Assembly: GCA_027314515.1 (NCBI GenBank)
Contig: DAHVAR010000051.1
Span: forward strand, 1-43,356
From: Actinomycetota bacterium
Lineage (GTDB): Bacteria; Actinomycetota; Actinomycetes; Streptosporangiales; Streptosporangiaceae
Direction of reading: 5' to 3'
DNA: 43,356 bases
The stretch's first letter is position 1; the number at the start of each line of letters is the position of its first letter. Position numbers and translations under genes: made by a program. Positions 8,552 to 16,754 of this stretch are shown here, one piece after another. The notes under the pieces were generated by a model. It was not told where the DNA came from and made no database searches. It saw only the letters and a program-made list of their open reading frames with translations.

Positions 8552-8767
8552 TGCGCACACGTCTAGCTGCAGACCGCTAGGAACCGGCAGCGCTCAACGT
8601 CCGCGCAACCCGGCTGGCCCGCCATCCTCCGGTCCTGACCGGCTCGGGTCCATGGCGAGGTAAGAACCGCCGGGCCGGCTCCGCCTCAGTGACGGGTACG
8701 TGCTGTGATGACACAACGCACTTGCGTGAGCACACAACGTTAGGTGGTCCGATCAGGAGATGATTTC

Positions 8768-9424
8768 GTGAAGTCAACATTTCTCGGGGTGTCTGCTGCA
8801 GTGATCGGCATCGGCATGGCCGCCGCAGGCTGCAGTTCAGGCGGGCACTCGACCGCCGGCACGACAGCCGGCCACAAGGCTGCAGGCAGCACCAAGCCGG
8901 CTAGCAATCACAGCCCGATGGCTGCATCGTCAGCAACGCCCGCGACGACCGGAACGGTCGGCTATGCCTGCAATAAGCTGCCGGCCACTGGCACGGGCAG
9001 CCTCCGCGCGATGATGTCGGAACCCACCGGCACCGCAATCTCGCACAACCCGCAGCTCAGCGAGCTGGCCCACGCCATCGACAAGGCCGGCCTGACCACG
9101 ATGCTGAATTCCGCAACGACGATCACCGTATTCGCGCCCGACGACGCGGCCCTCCGCGCGCTCGGCAGCGGGAACCTGAAGACACTCATGGCAAACAAGG
9201 CTGACCTGGGCAAACTGCTCGAATACCATATGGTCAAGAGCCAGGTGACCCCGGCTGACTTCGCCGCCGGGACACCGGTGACGACGCTGGTCGGCCTTCC
9301 GGTCCGCCCGGTAAAGTCGGGTACCGACTACCGGCTCAACTCCGCACTAGTGACCTGCGGCAACATCCACACCGCCAACGGCACAGTCTACATCATCGGC
9401 AAAGTACTGATCCCGACACCCTGA
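8768..9424 (+). CDS. Fasciclin-domain lipoprotein
   Basis: This 218-residue protein starts at a GTG (8768) preceded by AGGAGATG. Residues 1-23 form a lipoprotein signal ending in the lipobox AAGC, followed by a Ser/Thr/Ala-rich linker to about residue 65. The remainder is a fasciclin (FAS1) domain: NPQLSELAHAIDKAGLTTML, then ITVFAPDDAALRAL (FAS1 box 1), LEYHMVKSQVTPADF and a C-terminal IHTANGTVYIIGKVLIP (box 2). It should be anchored to the outer face of the membrane, as in MPT70/MPT83-like proteins, with a role in adhesion or surface binding. It appears to be a single transcription unit. Confidence 0.9.
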   Translation: MKSTFLGVSAAVIGIGMAAAGCSSGGHSTAGTTAGHKAAGSTKPASNHSPMAASSATPATTGTVGYACNKLPATGTGSLRAMMSEPTGTAISHNPQLSELAHAIDKAGLTTMLNSATTITVFAPDDAALRALGSGNLKTLMANKADLGKLLEYHMVKSQVTPADFAAGTPVTTLVGLPVRPVKSGTDYRLNSALVTCGNIHTANGTVYIIGKVLIPTP

Positions 9425-9512
9425 CGACGGGCGGTCTCCGGGTGGGCGGCGACTCGTTAGGCGCGCCCGCCAGGTAAGCGCGTAGCCTGTGGTACGCGAC
9501 CCGGAGACGCCG

Positions 9513-9764
9513 ATGAAGCTCAAGCTCGACCTGCACGACATCTATAACCGCGGTCATGACATCGACCGCGCGCTCCGCTCTGTCATCGACGAAGCCGTCC
9601 GGACCAAGGCGCCGCTCGTCGAGATCATCCCTGGCAAGGGATCGGGTCAGCTGAAGAAGCACGTGCTGCGATTCCTGGAGCAGAAGGAAGTCAAGGCCCT
9701 CTACCACCGAGTCGAGAAGGACTCCAAGAACTTCGGCCGCATCTTCGTCCATTTCCGCTGGTAG
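9513..9764 (+). CDS. Smr domain protein
   Basis: This 83-residue stand-alone Smr domain resembles the C-terminal nuclease/DNA-binding domain of MutS2. Signature parts are KLDLHDIYNRGHDI (the LDLHG-like start) and IIPGKGSGQLKKHVLRFL (the GKGxG loop). GGAGA five bases before the ATG at 9513 decides the start over an upstream GTG. Single-domain Smr proteins may nick or bind branched nucleic acids or collided-ribosome mRNA; no partner is visible here. Confidence 0.88.
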   Translation: MKLKLDLHDIYNRGHDIDRALRSVIDEAVRTKAPLVEIIPGKGSGQLKKHVLRFLEQKEVKALYHRVEKDSKNFGRIFVHFRW

Positions 9765-9765
9765 A

Positions 9766-10005
9766 TCAAGCCCAGCGGCGCCAGCGCTCGGGGCCGGACC
9801 GCCAGCTGGCCCGCGGCGGCGCGTCCGCTAGCCGGGACGCGTGAGCGCCCCGCTGGCCGCGATTCGCATGCCGCCCGGCCGGACTCCGCAGAGTGGTCCA
9901 GACAGCACTGCGCCGGTAGAAACCGCGGGCGACACCGTCGCCGTCGCGGTACAGATCGCCGAACTTGCCGCCGCCTCTTTTGTCCGGCTGCCATGCAAAA
10001 CCCAT
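9766..10005 (-). CDS. Small hypothetical protein (uncertain)
   Basis: A 79-codon frame starts at an ATG (10005) with GGGGGGAGCGGGG in front, an unusually strong ribosome site. The first half (FAWQPDKRGGGKFGDLYRDG) reads like protein; the second half is Arg/Ala-rich and may be out-of-frame noise. Its stop overlaps nothing and sits two bases after the Smr stop, in convergent orientation. No family recognised. The rest of the 9765-10202 gap holds nothing else I can support. Confidence 0.3.
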   Translation of the reverse strand: MGFAWQPDKRGGGKFGDLYRDGDGVARGFYRRSAVWTTLRSPAGRHANRGQRGAHASRLADAPPRASWRSGPERWRRWA

Positions 10006-10202
10006 CCCCGCTCCCCCCGGCGAGCCGCGGCATGCGAAGCCGCGGCGTCCGCTCCCCGCAAGTGATGGTGGCAGCCAAGTCGCGGGCTGTCTAGCACATC
10101 CCGCTCAGTCAGGCCAGGTGTCATACCTATATCCAAACATCTGCACTAATAGGCAGCTCCGAGAAGATCATGACGTTTAGCTGGACATGGCAGGATGGCG
10201 GC

Positions 10203-10589
10203 ATGAAGCTCCTGTTGCGCATCCTGATTCCTGCCGCCGCGCTCGGCATCGCTCACCTGCTGATCGCCGGGATCGAGCTGACGAGCGGCAGCAACGTCTC
10301 GAAGGCCGGCACGCTGATCGCGGTCGCGCTGATCTTCGGAATCGTCAACGCCGTGCTGAAGCCGATCGTCAAGACCGTCGGCTGCTTGTTTTACGTCCTC
10401 ACGCTCGGACTTATCGGCCTGGTAGTGAACGGGCTCCTGCTGTGGCTGTGCAGCTGGCTGGCCGGAAAGCTCAGCCTGCCGTTCCACATCACTGGCTTCT
10501 GGCCAGCGTTCTGGGGCGCCATCATCGTCGGCTTCGTCGGCTGGCTGCTGAACCTGGTCTTCGACGAGAACCGCCGCGCATCTCGCTAA
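10203..10589 (+). CDS. Phage holin family (superfamily IV-like) membrane protein
   Basis: This 128-residue protein has three or four hydrophobic helices: LLRILIPAAALGIAHLLI, TLIAVALIFGIVNAVLKPIV, LGLIGLVVNGLLLWLCSWLA and WGAIIVGFVGWLLNLVF. The IFGIVNAVLKPIVK phrase is the usual signature of this chromosomal family, called holin-like although most members are housekeeping membrane proteins. The ATG at 10203 follows AGGATGGCGGC. An in-frame ATG at 10170 is possible but lacks a ribosome site. Confidence 0.85.
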   Translation: MKLLLRILIPAAALGIAHLLIAGIELTSGSNVSKAGTLIAVALIFGIVNAVLKPIVKTVGCLFYVLTLGLIGLVVNGLLLWLCSWLAGKLSLPFHITGFWPAFWGAIIVGFVGWLLNLVFDENRRASR

Positions 10590-10650
10590 TCCCGCGGCGG
10601 CCCGGCGGCGGGCGGCGAAACCTCCTAGTGTTCCGACGTGGAGGCAACTG

Positions 10651-11847
10651 GTGACCAAGCCGTGGACCGTGATCGACCTGTTCTCCGGCGCCGGGGGGAT
10701 GAGTTGCGGATTCAGCCGGCAGGCCGGCTTCAAGCTGATCGGAGCGGCAGACGCGCAGCTCGGGAAGCCCAGCTCCGCTCCCGGCTCGCTCGGCTGCAAC
10801 GCAAGCTACGCGGCCAACATCGGCCTGACACCAGTCGCCGCCGACCTGTCGCGCTCGGATCCGCTCGCCGTGTGCCAGGCCATGGGGCTGGCCGGCCAGC
10901 ATCCGGTCGTGCTGACTGCGTGCCCGCCATGTACCGGTTTCTCTCGCACCCTGGCGAGTAATCACCTCCGTGATGATCACCGTAACGGGCTGGTGGGCCA
11001 GCTCAGCTCGTATGCCGAGTTGCTGCGCCCGGAGATACTGCTGATCGAGAACGCCAGGGAACTGGTGACCGGCCGGTTCGGCGGGCACCTGCGCGGGCTG
11101 CTGAGACGGCTATCCGGCATCGGCTACCAGGTGTCAGCGGCGACGCACTTCCTGACCGAGTTCGGGCTGCCGCAACGGCGCGAACGCGCCATCGTCGTCG
11201 CGGTCCGGCGGCCACTGCCACTCCGCAGGCTGCCGGACCTGTGGCGAGGCTGGCGGGTCAACCCCAAGGCGACGCACGTACGGCGCGCCATCTGGGACCT
11301 GCCGCCGGTCGCGGCCGGCCAGGCGCATCCGGCCGACCCGCTGCATGTCGCTCCGGCCTTCCGGTCAGACCGGTGCCGGCAACGGCTGTCGGCCGTCCCG
11401 CACGATGGCGGCAGCTGGGCTGATCTGCGGGCGAACAGCGACACTAGCGGGTTGCTGACGGCAGCGATGACCGGCCGTGCCGCGCGCGGCGACCTGGGCA
11501 GTCATCCGGACGTGTATGGCAGGCTGTGGTGGGACCGGCCGGCCGTCACCATCAAGCGCGAATGCTCGCACGTCGGCAACGGCCGCTACGCTCATCCCGA
11601 GCAGGACAGGCTGTGCACCGTCCGGGAGATGTCGCTGCTGCAAGGCTTCCCCCGCGATTACCAGTTCACCGGGTCGCTGTCCAACATGTACCGGCACATC
11701 GGGGACGCGGTGCCGCCGCTGATCAGCTACCAGCTCGCGGCTCTGTGCCGGTGGATTCTCACTGACAAGCGGCCCGAGACTGAGGAACTTCTGCTGCCGG
11801 GCAGCCACCTGGTGCCCGGCGACCTGGTTCGCACCTTGAGCCGGTAG
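10651..11847 (+). CDS. DNA (cytosine-5) methyltransferase
   Basis: This 398-residue enzyme has the C5-methyltransferase motifs in order. Motif I is DLFSGAGGMSCGF (9-21, SAM binding); motif IV is CPPCTGFSR (91-99) with catalytic C94 in a PC-x-x-FS context. Motif VI is IENARE (132-137), where the usual ENV reads ENA; motif VIII is QRRERA (175-180), motif IX is REMSLLQGFP and motif X is GDAVPP. The target-recognition region between VIII and IX is short. GTG start after GTGGAGGC. No endonuclease gene is adjacent, so it looks solitary, with a possible role in phage defence or regulation. The target sequence cannot be read from the gene. Confidence 0.92.
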   Translation: MTKPWTVIDLFSGAGGMSCGFSRQAGFKLIGAADAQLGKPSSAPGSLGCNASYAANIGLTPVAADLSRSDPLAVCQAMGLAGQHPVVLTACPPCTGFSRTLASNHLRDDHRNGLVGQLSSYAELLRPEILLIENARELVTGRFGGHLRGLLRRLSGIGYQVSAATHFLTEFGLPQRRERAIVVAVRRPLPLRRLPDLWRGWRVNPKATHVRRAIWDLPPVAAGQAHPADPLHVAPAFRSDRCRQRLSAVPHDGGSWADLRANSDTSGLLTAAMTGRAARGDLGSHPDVYGRLWWDRPAVTIKRECSHVGNGRYAHPEQDRLCTVREMSLLQGFPRDYQFTGSLSNMYRHIGDAVPPLISYQLAALCRWILTDKRPETEELLLPGSHLVPGDLVRTLSR

Positions 11848-11868
11848 CCGCTGCTACGCCGGTCCGGG

Positions 11869-11874
11869 TAGCAT
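11869..11874 (+). promoter_or_regulatory. Candidate -10 element for the trpS leader
   Basis: TAGCAT fits the actinobacterial TANNNT -10 pattern and ends six bases before the leader-peptide ATG at 11881. Transcription would then begin at or beside that ATG, giving a leaderless leader peptide. No convincing -35 is seen. Confidence 0.4.
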
Positions 11875-11880
11875 GGGGCC

Positions 11881-11922
11881 ATGCAACGACCGCAGCGAAC
11901 CTGCTGGTGGCGGCCGCTCTAG
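11881..11922 (+). CDS. Trp leader peptide (13 residues)
   Basis: The frame reads MQRPQRTCWWRPL and stops at TAG (11920-11922). Tandem TGG TGG codons at positions 9 and 10 are the hallmark of ribosome-mediated attenuation by charged tRNA-Trp, and the gene it precedes is tryptophanyl-tRNA synthetase. The last codons and stop lie in the left arm and loop of a GC-rich hairpin, as expected for an attenuator. There is no ribosome site, but a -10-like TAGCAT just upstream would make it leaderless. Confidence 0.75.
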   Translation: MQRPQRTCWWRPL

Positions 11923-11994
11923 GCGGCCGCTAGTCCTTGCATTTCCGACGGCGCGCCCGCTGGGTAGCGCCGTTTCTGTATCGCAACGGGCGCG
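11910..11994 (+). promoter_or_regulatory. Attenuator upstream of trpS
   Basis: Three hairpins can be drawn. GCGGCCGC (11910-11917) pairs with GCGGCCGC (11923-11930) around TCTAG and overlaps the leader stop. ACGGCGC (11948-11954) pairs with GCGCCGT (11967-11973), followed by TTCTGT, resembling a terminator. CGCGCCCG (11952-11959) can instead pair with CGGGCGCG (11987-11994), followed by ACTTCTT. The second and third share bases and exclude each other, as antiterminator/terminator pairs do. Which is the terminator needs folding or experiment. Confidence 0.6.
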
Positions 11995-12031
11995 ACTTCT
12001 TGCGGGCCAGCAACTCCAGGAGGCACGCCTC

Positions 12032-13168
12032 ATGCCCGCGCTCACGTCATCACTGCCCGTTTCGTCAACAACTGCCAGCGCGCCGCCCGCCGCCCCGGCA
12101 GCGCCACGGCCAGCGACGCCGGCCGTGCTCGCAAGCCAGGATCGCACTGCGGAACTAGAGCAGGCCATTGCGCGAGACCCCGGCTCATTCCGGGTGCTCA
12201 CCGGTGACCGGCCCACTGGGGCGATCCACCTTGGCCACTACTTCGGCTCCCAGTGCAACCGGGTCCGGCTGCAGAATGCTGGCGTCGAACTGCTGGTCCT
12301 GATCGCCGATTACCAGGCCATCACCGACCGGACAGCGGCCGCCGACCTGCCCGATATCGTCATCGGCCTCGTCGCCGACTACCTGGCGCTCGGCATCGAC
12401 CCGGACCGGGCCACGATCTTCGCGCACAGCCAGGTCGAGCCGCTGAACCAACTGCTGCTGCCGTTCCTCAGCCTGGTCAGCGTCGCGGAGATTAGCCGTA
12501 ACCCGACAGTCAAGGACGAGATCGCGGCCGCCGGCTCACCGACGGTATCCGGGCTGATGTTCAGCTATCCGGTCCATCAGGCCGCGGACATCTTGTCCTG
12601 CCGGGCCAACCTGGTTCCAGTAGGCCAGGACCAGTTGCCGCACATCGAGCTGACAAGGACTATTGCCCGGCGGTTCAACGAGCGTTACTGCCCGGATGCG
12701 CCGTACTTTCCCGAGCCCGACGGACTGCTGAGCTCGGCGCCGCTGCTGCTCGGCACGGACGGCACGAAAATGGGCAAGAGCCGGCACAACTCGATACCGC
12801 TGCGGGCGACGGCGGACGAGACCGCGCGGCTAGTGTCGAGAGCGAAGACAGACTCGCAGCGGCATATCAGCTATGAGCCGCACCGTCGGCCTGAGGTCGC
12901 CAACCTGGTCTTGCTGACCGCACTGTGCCGGAACACGACGCCCGAGGCGGTGGCAGCTCAGATCGGCGACGGCGGCGCCGCCGCGCTCAAGGCCGCGGCA
13001 ATCGAGGCGATCAACGAGCGGTTCGCCGGACTGCGAGCCCGCCGGGCCGCGCTCGCGGCTGATCCCGGCTACCTGCGAACGGTGCTGGCCGAAGGGAATC
13101 AGCGAGCCTGCGAAATCGCCGCCGGCACGCTGGCGGCCGTGCGTGAAGCGATGCACCAGCGCTATTAG
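12032..13168 (+). CDS. trpS: Tryptophanyl-tRNA synthetase
   Basis: This 378-residue class I synthetase charges tRNA-Trp. After an Ala/Pro-rich ~35-residue extension, the HIGH-type signature is HLGH (66-69) in RPTGAIHLGHY, and the KMSKS loop is KMGKS (246-250). AGGAGG eight bases before the ATG at 12032 sets the start. The Trp-rich leader and attenuator in front of it suggest induction when charged tRNA-Trp is low. Streptomyces coelicolor carries a second, inducible TrpRS that resists indolmycin and is reported to be attenuator-controlled; this gene may be the counterpart, but resistance is inference from regulation only. Confidence 0.93.
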   Translation: MPALTSSLPVSSTTASAPPAAPAAPRPATPAVLASQDRTAELEQAIARDPGSFRVLTGDRPTGAIHLGHYFGSQCNRVRLQNAGVELLVLIADYQAITDRTAAADLPDIVIGLVADYLALGIDPDRATIFAHSQVEPLNQLLLPFLSLVSVAEISRNPTVKDEIAAAGSPTVSGLMFSYPVHQAADILSCRANLVPVGQDQLPHIELTRTIARRFNERYCPDAPYFPEPDGLLSSAPLLLGTDGTKMGKSRHNSIPLRATADETARLVSRAKTDSQRHISYEPHRRPEVANLVLLTALCRNTTPEAVAAQIGDGGAAALKAAAIEAINERFAGLRARRAALAADPGYLRTVLAEGNQRACEIAAGTLAAVREAMHQRY

Positions 13169-13210
13169 CAGGCCGCTACCGCCTACGCGGCAACATGCCG
13201 GGCACCGCAG

Positions 13211-13252
13211 ACGTAAGCCGGCGGGCCGCTTCAGCGGCCCGCCGGCTTACGT
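13211..13252. terminator. Bidirectional terminator, 19-bp stem
   Basis: Positions 13211-13229 (ACGTAAGCCGGCGGGCCGC) are the exact complement of 13234-13252, with a TTCA loop. The hairpin lies between the convergent trpS and MFS genes and can stop transcription from both sides. Confidence 0.85.
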
Positions 13253-13285
13253 TGCGGATGCTACCCCTGTGGTGCAGCGCTACGG

Positions 13286-15301
13286 TCAGGCCGCGCTTGC
13301 CTGCAGCTTGGCCATCTCTGCCTGCACCACCGCCTCGTGCTCCGCCTCGTCGCGCTTGGCGTCACGCGGCCGCCAGCGGCCGCGCAGCAGCGGAATCGAG
13401 AGCAGGAAGACGATGATGCCACCGAAGCAGATCCAGTACCACGTCCGCCACTGGCCGGGGGACTTGGCCGCCGCAGTGGTGACATCGCCAGCGTGTGCTG
13501 CCATATAGCTGGTGACAGACGGCGGTACCTTCGCCAGGGCTGCCAGCTCGGTCGAGACGCCGGGAGCCGACACGGCCGCGATGACCGTCGCCGGTACCTG
13601 CGACAGCGCGGTCAGCTGAGCGCTATACGGCTTCAGCGTCGCGAGCTGCGGCGCCGCTGCAATCACGCCCTGGATCGCCGCCTGGTTCGCGCTGATCGTG
13701 CCGAGAATCGTCAGGCCCTTGCTGCCACCGCCCGCAGCCGCGATCAGCTTGGCCGCCAGTGCGGGGGGCACCCTGTTGGCCGGGTACCTGGCCGCCTGGG
13801 CGAACAGCGTCGGGTTGGCCTCGATCACCGCAAGCTCAGGAGCGAACTTCTGTGCGTTGGCGATCTGCGTCGCGTCCGCTTTCGCGGTCGCGACGATGGT
13901 GGGGTGCGTCGCCGCGAATGTCAGCGGTGCGGCGTACTTCTGTGCGTCGGCCACGACGGCTCCGTGCGAGCCCGCCCACACCAGCGACGGGTACTCATGC
14001 GCGTACTTCGCCACGGTGCCGCCGTAGTTGACCAGCGGGGTCACCGTGTTGATCACGACGAGCAGCAGCAGCGACGAGGCGAACACGATCACCCGGATGG
14101 TCCAGCCCCAGATCGCCAGCCCGGTCGCGACCGCCGCCGGGTTGTGGTGCTCGACCGTCTCGGTGAAGCTGGCCATCCACGGGGTGTAGGCGACGCCCAG
14201 GAAGAACAGCATGATCGCCAGGATCGCCGCGACCGAGGCGAAGCTCGGATGCGCACCCGCTTTCGACTGCAGCAAGAAGATCACGAGCATGACCGCGGAT
14301 CCGACGCCGCCGACCACCATGAACGGCTTCCTGACCCGAGCGCGGTCAGACAGCATGCCAACCAGGATCACGGCACCCGCGTTGGAGGCCCAGCACCAGT
14401 AACCGAGATTGTTGGCTTCGTTGAGCGTGAAGCCGAAGATCGTGCTCGCGAAGATGACCAGGAAGCCGACGAGTGCGTAGTAGATCAGCAGCATGACCGA
14501 GACGGCGAATGCCGAGATGACGACGTCGGCCTTCATCAGCTGCCGCCAGTGGTTCTTCACCAGGGCCTCGACGTCGAGTCCCTTGGCCCGCGCCTCGATC
14601 AGCGCACGGTCCCGCATCGTCACCATGAGCTGGTCACGTAGCTGCGGCGACAGCTCCCGCAGCCCGAACAGGGCGACAAGGAAGACGATGAGGCCGACGA
14701 TGCCGCAGATGTAGTACTCGTGGGTCCAGAACCTCAGGGCCGGGGATGCCGGGATCGTGATGGAGCCAACGATCGCGACGATCAGGCTGCCGAGCACCGG
14801 GCCGCTCGTCCAGAAGCCCATCGCCGTGGCCCGGCCGACCTGCGGGGAGAAGTCCCGGATCAGGGCCGGCGTGGCGACCAGGCAGATGCCTTCCACTATT
14901 CCGACGGCGAAGCTCTCGATCGTGAATGCCCACTTGTTGGTTGCGGCAGGCAGCACGAACGTCACGAAGACGCCGGAGAACAGAAGCCCGAAGACGACCA
15001 GGTTCGCGCGGCCGTACCGGTCGGTCAGCCCGGCGAACAGCGAGCCGAACGCACCGATCAGGTTGCCGAACGCGACAGTCGCCACGTAGAACGTGAAGCT
15101 CATGCCCAGGCTGGGCAGGATCAGCGTCGATACCGAGCCACCCACGTACAACTCGTAGTACAACGTGATCGTGGCAACTACCGTGATGGCGAGGAACGCG
15201 ACCCTGGCACCGGTGTTCGGATAGCTGTCCAACTGCCGGTGAATCAGCGAGGAGAACAATCCCCGTTGCCCGGAAACCGGCTCCGCGGTGGTAGCTGTCA
15301 T
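13286..15301 (-). CDS. MFS transporter with large alanine-rich insert
   Basis: This 671-residue major facilitator protein starts at an ATG (15301) preceded by AAGGAGGGCC. MFS marks include LFAGLTDRYGRANLVVFG after TM2, the GIVEGICLVATPALIRD helix, and LSDRARVRKPFMVVGG between the two halves. About ten or eleven helices precede an insert of roughly 190 residues rich in A, T, Q and P, with recurring ATxPxxxAxA units. One last helix (WYWICFGGIIVFLLSIPLL) and a charged tail follow. The insert lies between the last two helices and is probably on the outside, which is longer than the usual ~420-residue family. Substrate unknown. It is probably monocistronic. Confidence 0.85.
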   Translation of the reverse strand: MTATTAEPVSGQRGLFSSLIHRQLDSYPNTGARVAFLAITVVATITLYYELYVGGSVSTLILPSLGMSFTFYVATVAFGNLIGAFGSLFAGLTDRYGRANLVVFGLLFSGVFVTFVLPAATNKWAFTIESFAVGIVEGICLVATPALIRDFSPQVGRATAMGFWTSGPVLGSLIVAIVGSITIPASPALRFWTHEYYICGIVGLIVFLVALFGLRELSPQLRDQLMVTMRDRALIEARAKGLDVEALVKNHWRQLMKADVVISAFAVSVMLLIYYALVGFLVIFASTIFGFTLNEANNLGYWCWASNAGAVILVGMLSDRARVRKPFMVVGGVGSAVMLVIFLLQSKAGAHPSFASVAAILAIMLFFLGVAYTPWMASFTETVEHHNPAAVATGLAIWGWTIRVIVFASSLLLLVVINTVTPLVNYGGTVAKYAHEYPSLVWAGSHGAVVADAQKYAAPLTFAATHPTIVATAKADATQIANAQKFAPELAVIEANPTLFAQAARYPANRVPPALAAKLIAAAGGGSKGLTILGTISANQAAIQGVIAAAPQLATLKPYSAQLTALSQVPATVIAAVSAPGVSTELAALAKVPPSVTSYMAAHAGDVTTAAAKSPGQWRTWYWICFGGIIVFLLSIPLLRGRWRPRDAKRDEAEHEAVVQAEMAKLQASAA

Positions 15302-15521
15302 ACGGCCCTCCTTGCTGTGACCGGATGTTGCGCGACGGTTAACTACATGCCGACTAGACGGTATCCCCACCGCCGACCACAAATCAACGGCCTGTTTGGG
15401 GTATCTCGACGCCGAGTGACCGTACAGGGCATAGTGCTGAGCACGACCGATCGGCTACGCGAAGAAGGCGGCACGCAGAGGGACTCGGGCAGTTCCGTCC
15501 GGCCCCAACCCTGACTGATCT

Positions 15522-15567
15522 CGTCAACAGCGTTTGACGCGCACGGTCGTTGTCAAGTGCTTTTGAC
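15522..15567. promoter_or_regulatory. Two phased GTCAA/TTGAC dyads
   Basis: CGTCAA-cagcgt-TTGACG (15522-15539) and GTCAA-gtgctt-TTGAC (15552-15567) have the same six-base spacer, with centres 29 bases apart, close to three helical turns. This looks like a double operator. It lies in the gene-poor stretch 15302-15723 upstream of the MFS gene, where I see no convincing coding region. Confidence 0.5.
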
Positions 15568-15723
15568 AGCATGGCAGCCCGCAGCCAGGGCTGGCCGTGG
15601 CAGAGGACATCGGCCACGTACTTGGCATCACCGGGCAAGCCGCTCACCATCGGCACGGGGTTGACGAGCACAACCAGGCACTTCCAGCCCCGTACTGTCC
15701 CGGCGCTACGAGCGTTGCTAGGG

Positions 15724-16347
15724 CTAACGGGTCCCATCAGCGGTAGGCGCCTTGAGCAGAAGGTGGTAGTAGCCATCGCCTGTGCTGTCCGCGGCCCGGA
15801 CCATCCCGCTCGCGTCTGCCCATTCCCGGACCAGGGACAGCTCGGGATAGAAGTGGTATCCGCCGTCTTTCAAGTACTCCCCGCTGACAACCGGCTCTCC
15901 TTCGGCCAGCGCGGAGGCGTAGGCATCCGCCAGGTCATCTTCGGCAAGCTCGACCGTTAGGTAAACCGGGCTGCCGGGTCTGACGGCACGGTTCAGGTTG
16001 GCCAGGACGCCTGGCCAGTCTTCGGGAAACACGTTCTCCATGGCATCGATGCAGATCGCCCCATCGAACTCGCCCGCAAAGCTGATCTCCTGAAGACCGG
16101 CCTTCTCGACGGCAACGCCGGGAAACTTGGCCCTGGCCCGGCCAAGCATGCCGCCCGACTGATCCACGCCGACAATGTCGGCGCCGGCATCCAGCAGCAG
16201 CGGCCAGTACTTCCCCGTGCCGCAGGCAGCATCCAGTATTCGCGGCGACGCCGGGCACATTCCGAGGAATCTGGCGATCATGGACCGGTGCGCTGGATTG
16301 ATCCCGCCCCAGCGATTGTCGTAGCCCGGCGCGAACAGCGTGTCCAT
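15724..16347 (-). CDS. Class I SAM-dependent methyltransferase
   Basis: This 207-residue protein has the Rossmann methyltransferase motifs: ILDAACGTGKYWPLLLDAG (motif I), VGVDQSGGMLGRARAKFP (post I) and FDGAICIDAMENVFPEDW (motif II), then VYLTVEL. Before the ATG at 16347 the frame stays open for about 40 codons and reads LELTDRALWIAERRRVNEQR, which matches the usual N-terminus of such enzymes. But only CTG or ATC codons are available there as starts, before a TAG near 16472. Either the start is non-standard or the 5' end has been damaged. Substrate unknown. It is the last chromosomal gene before the tRNA fragment. Confidence 0.8.
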   Translation of the reverse strand: MDTLFAPGYDNRWGGINPAHRSMIARFLGMCPASPRILDAACGTGKYWPLLLDAGADIVGVDQSGGMLGRARAKFPGVAVEKAGLQEISFAGEFDGAICIDAMENVFPEDWPGVLANLNRAVRPGSPVYLTVELAEDDLADAYASALAEGEPVVSGEYLKDGGYHFYPELSLVREWADASGMVRAADSTGDGYYHLLLKAPTADGTR

Positions 16348-16532
16348 GCGCTGCTCGTTGACGCGGCGCCGCTCAGCGATCCACAGTGCCCTGTCGGTCA
16401 GCTCCAGGCTCCGTTCTGACCAGCCCGGCGCGGCGGACGCCGGACGCAGCGCCGCAGGCGCCGCCTTGATCTAAGCACCGCTCAATTCGGCAGCGTAGGC
16501 GGTGGTGCTGCGCGGACGGCCGTAGCTCCCGA

Positions 16533-16577
16533 GGTCACATGAAGAGCCCCTCAGCAGGCGGCCAGGGGCTTGTGACC
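16533..16577 (-). terminator. Terminator downstream of tRNA-Arg 3' end
   Basis: GGTCAC (16533-16538) and AGCCCCT (16545-16551) pair with AGGGGCT (16564-16570) and GTGACC (16572-16577), forming a two-part stem. Read on the minus strand it directly follows the tRNA-Arg 3' fragment, as the native tRNA terminator would. This puts the old chromosome on the left of the att site. Confidence 0.6.
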
Positions 16578-16579
16578 TG

Positions 16580-16622
16580 GCGCGCTCGGAGGGACTCGAA
16601 CCCCCAACCTTCTGATCCGTAG
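16580..16622 (-). other. tRNA-Arg(ACG) 3' fragment, putative left att site
   Basis: On the minus strand this reads from CTACGGATCAGAAGG through GGTTCGAGTCCCTCC to GCGC: the anticodon loop (ACG), variable loop, T arm and acceptor 3' strand of tRNA-Arg. The 5' half is absent; sequence beyond 16622 does not fold as a D arm. A near-identical copy lies at 38167-38209 in the same orientation (one mismatch in 43). Integrases commonly use tRNA 3' ends, so I read it as attL of the island. Confidence 0.75.
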
Positions 16623-16754
16623 GAATGAGGTTAGGTAGGCCTCTCGCTGCGCGCCAGCTGGCAATGTTCCTGCCAGCCGCAGAGCAAACGTATCCGCAGG
16701 TCAGCCCGGATTGCAAGCAGGCTGTCAAGGTTCCTTACAGCCTACTGACGAGTA

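Noticed and set aside
10170-10202. An upstream start for the holin-family gene at 10170
   Set aside because: No ribosome site there; AGGATGGCGGC fits the ATG at 10203.
16580-16622. A full tRNA-Arg gene here
   Set aside because: Only the anticodon-loop-to-acceptor half folds as tRNA; the bases to the right do not form a D arm or 5' acceptor strand. Hence called a fragment.
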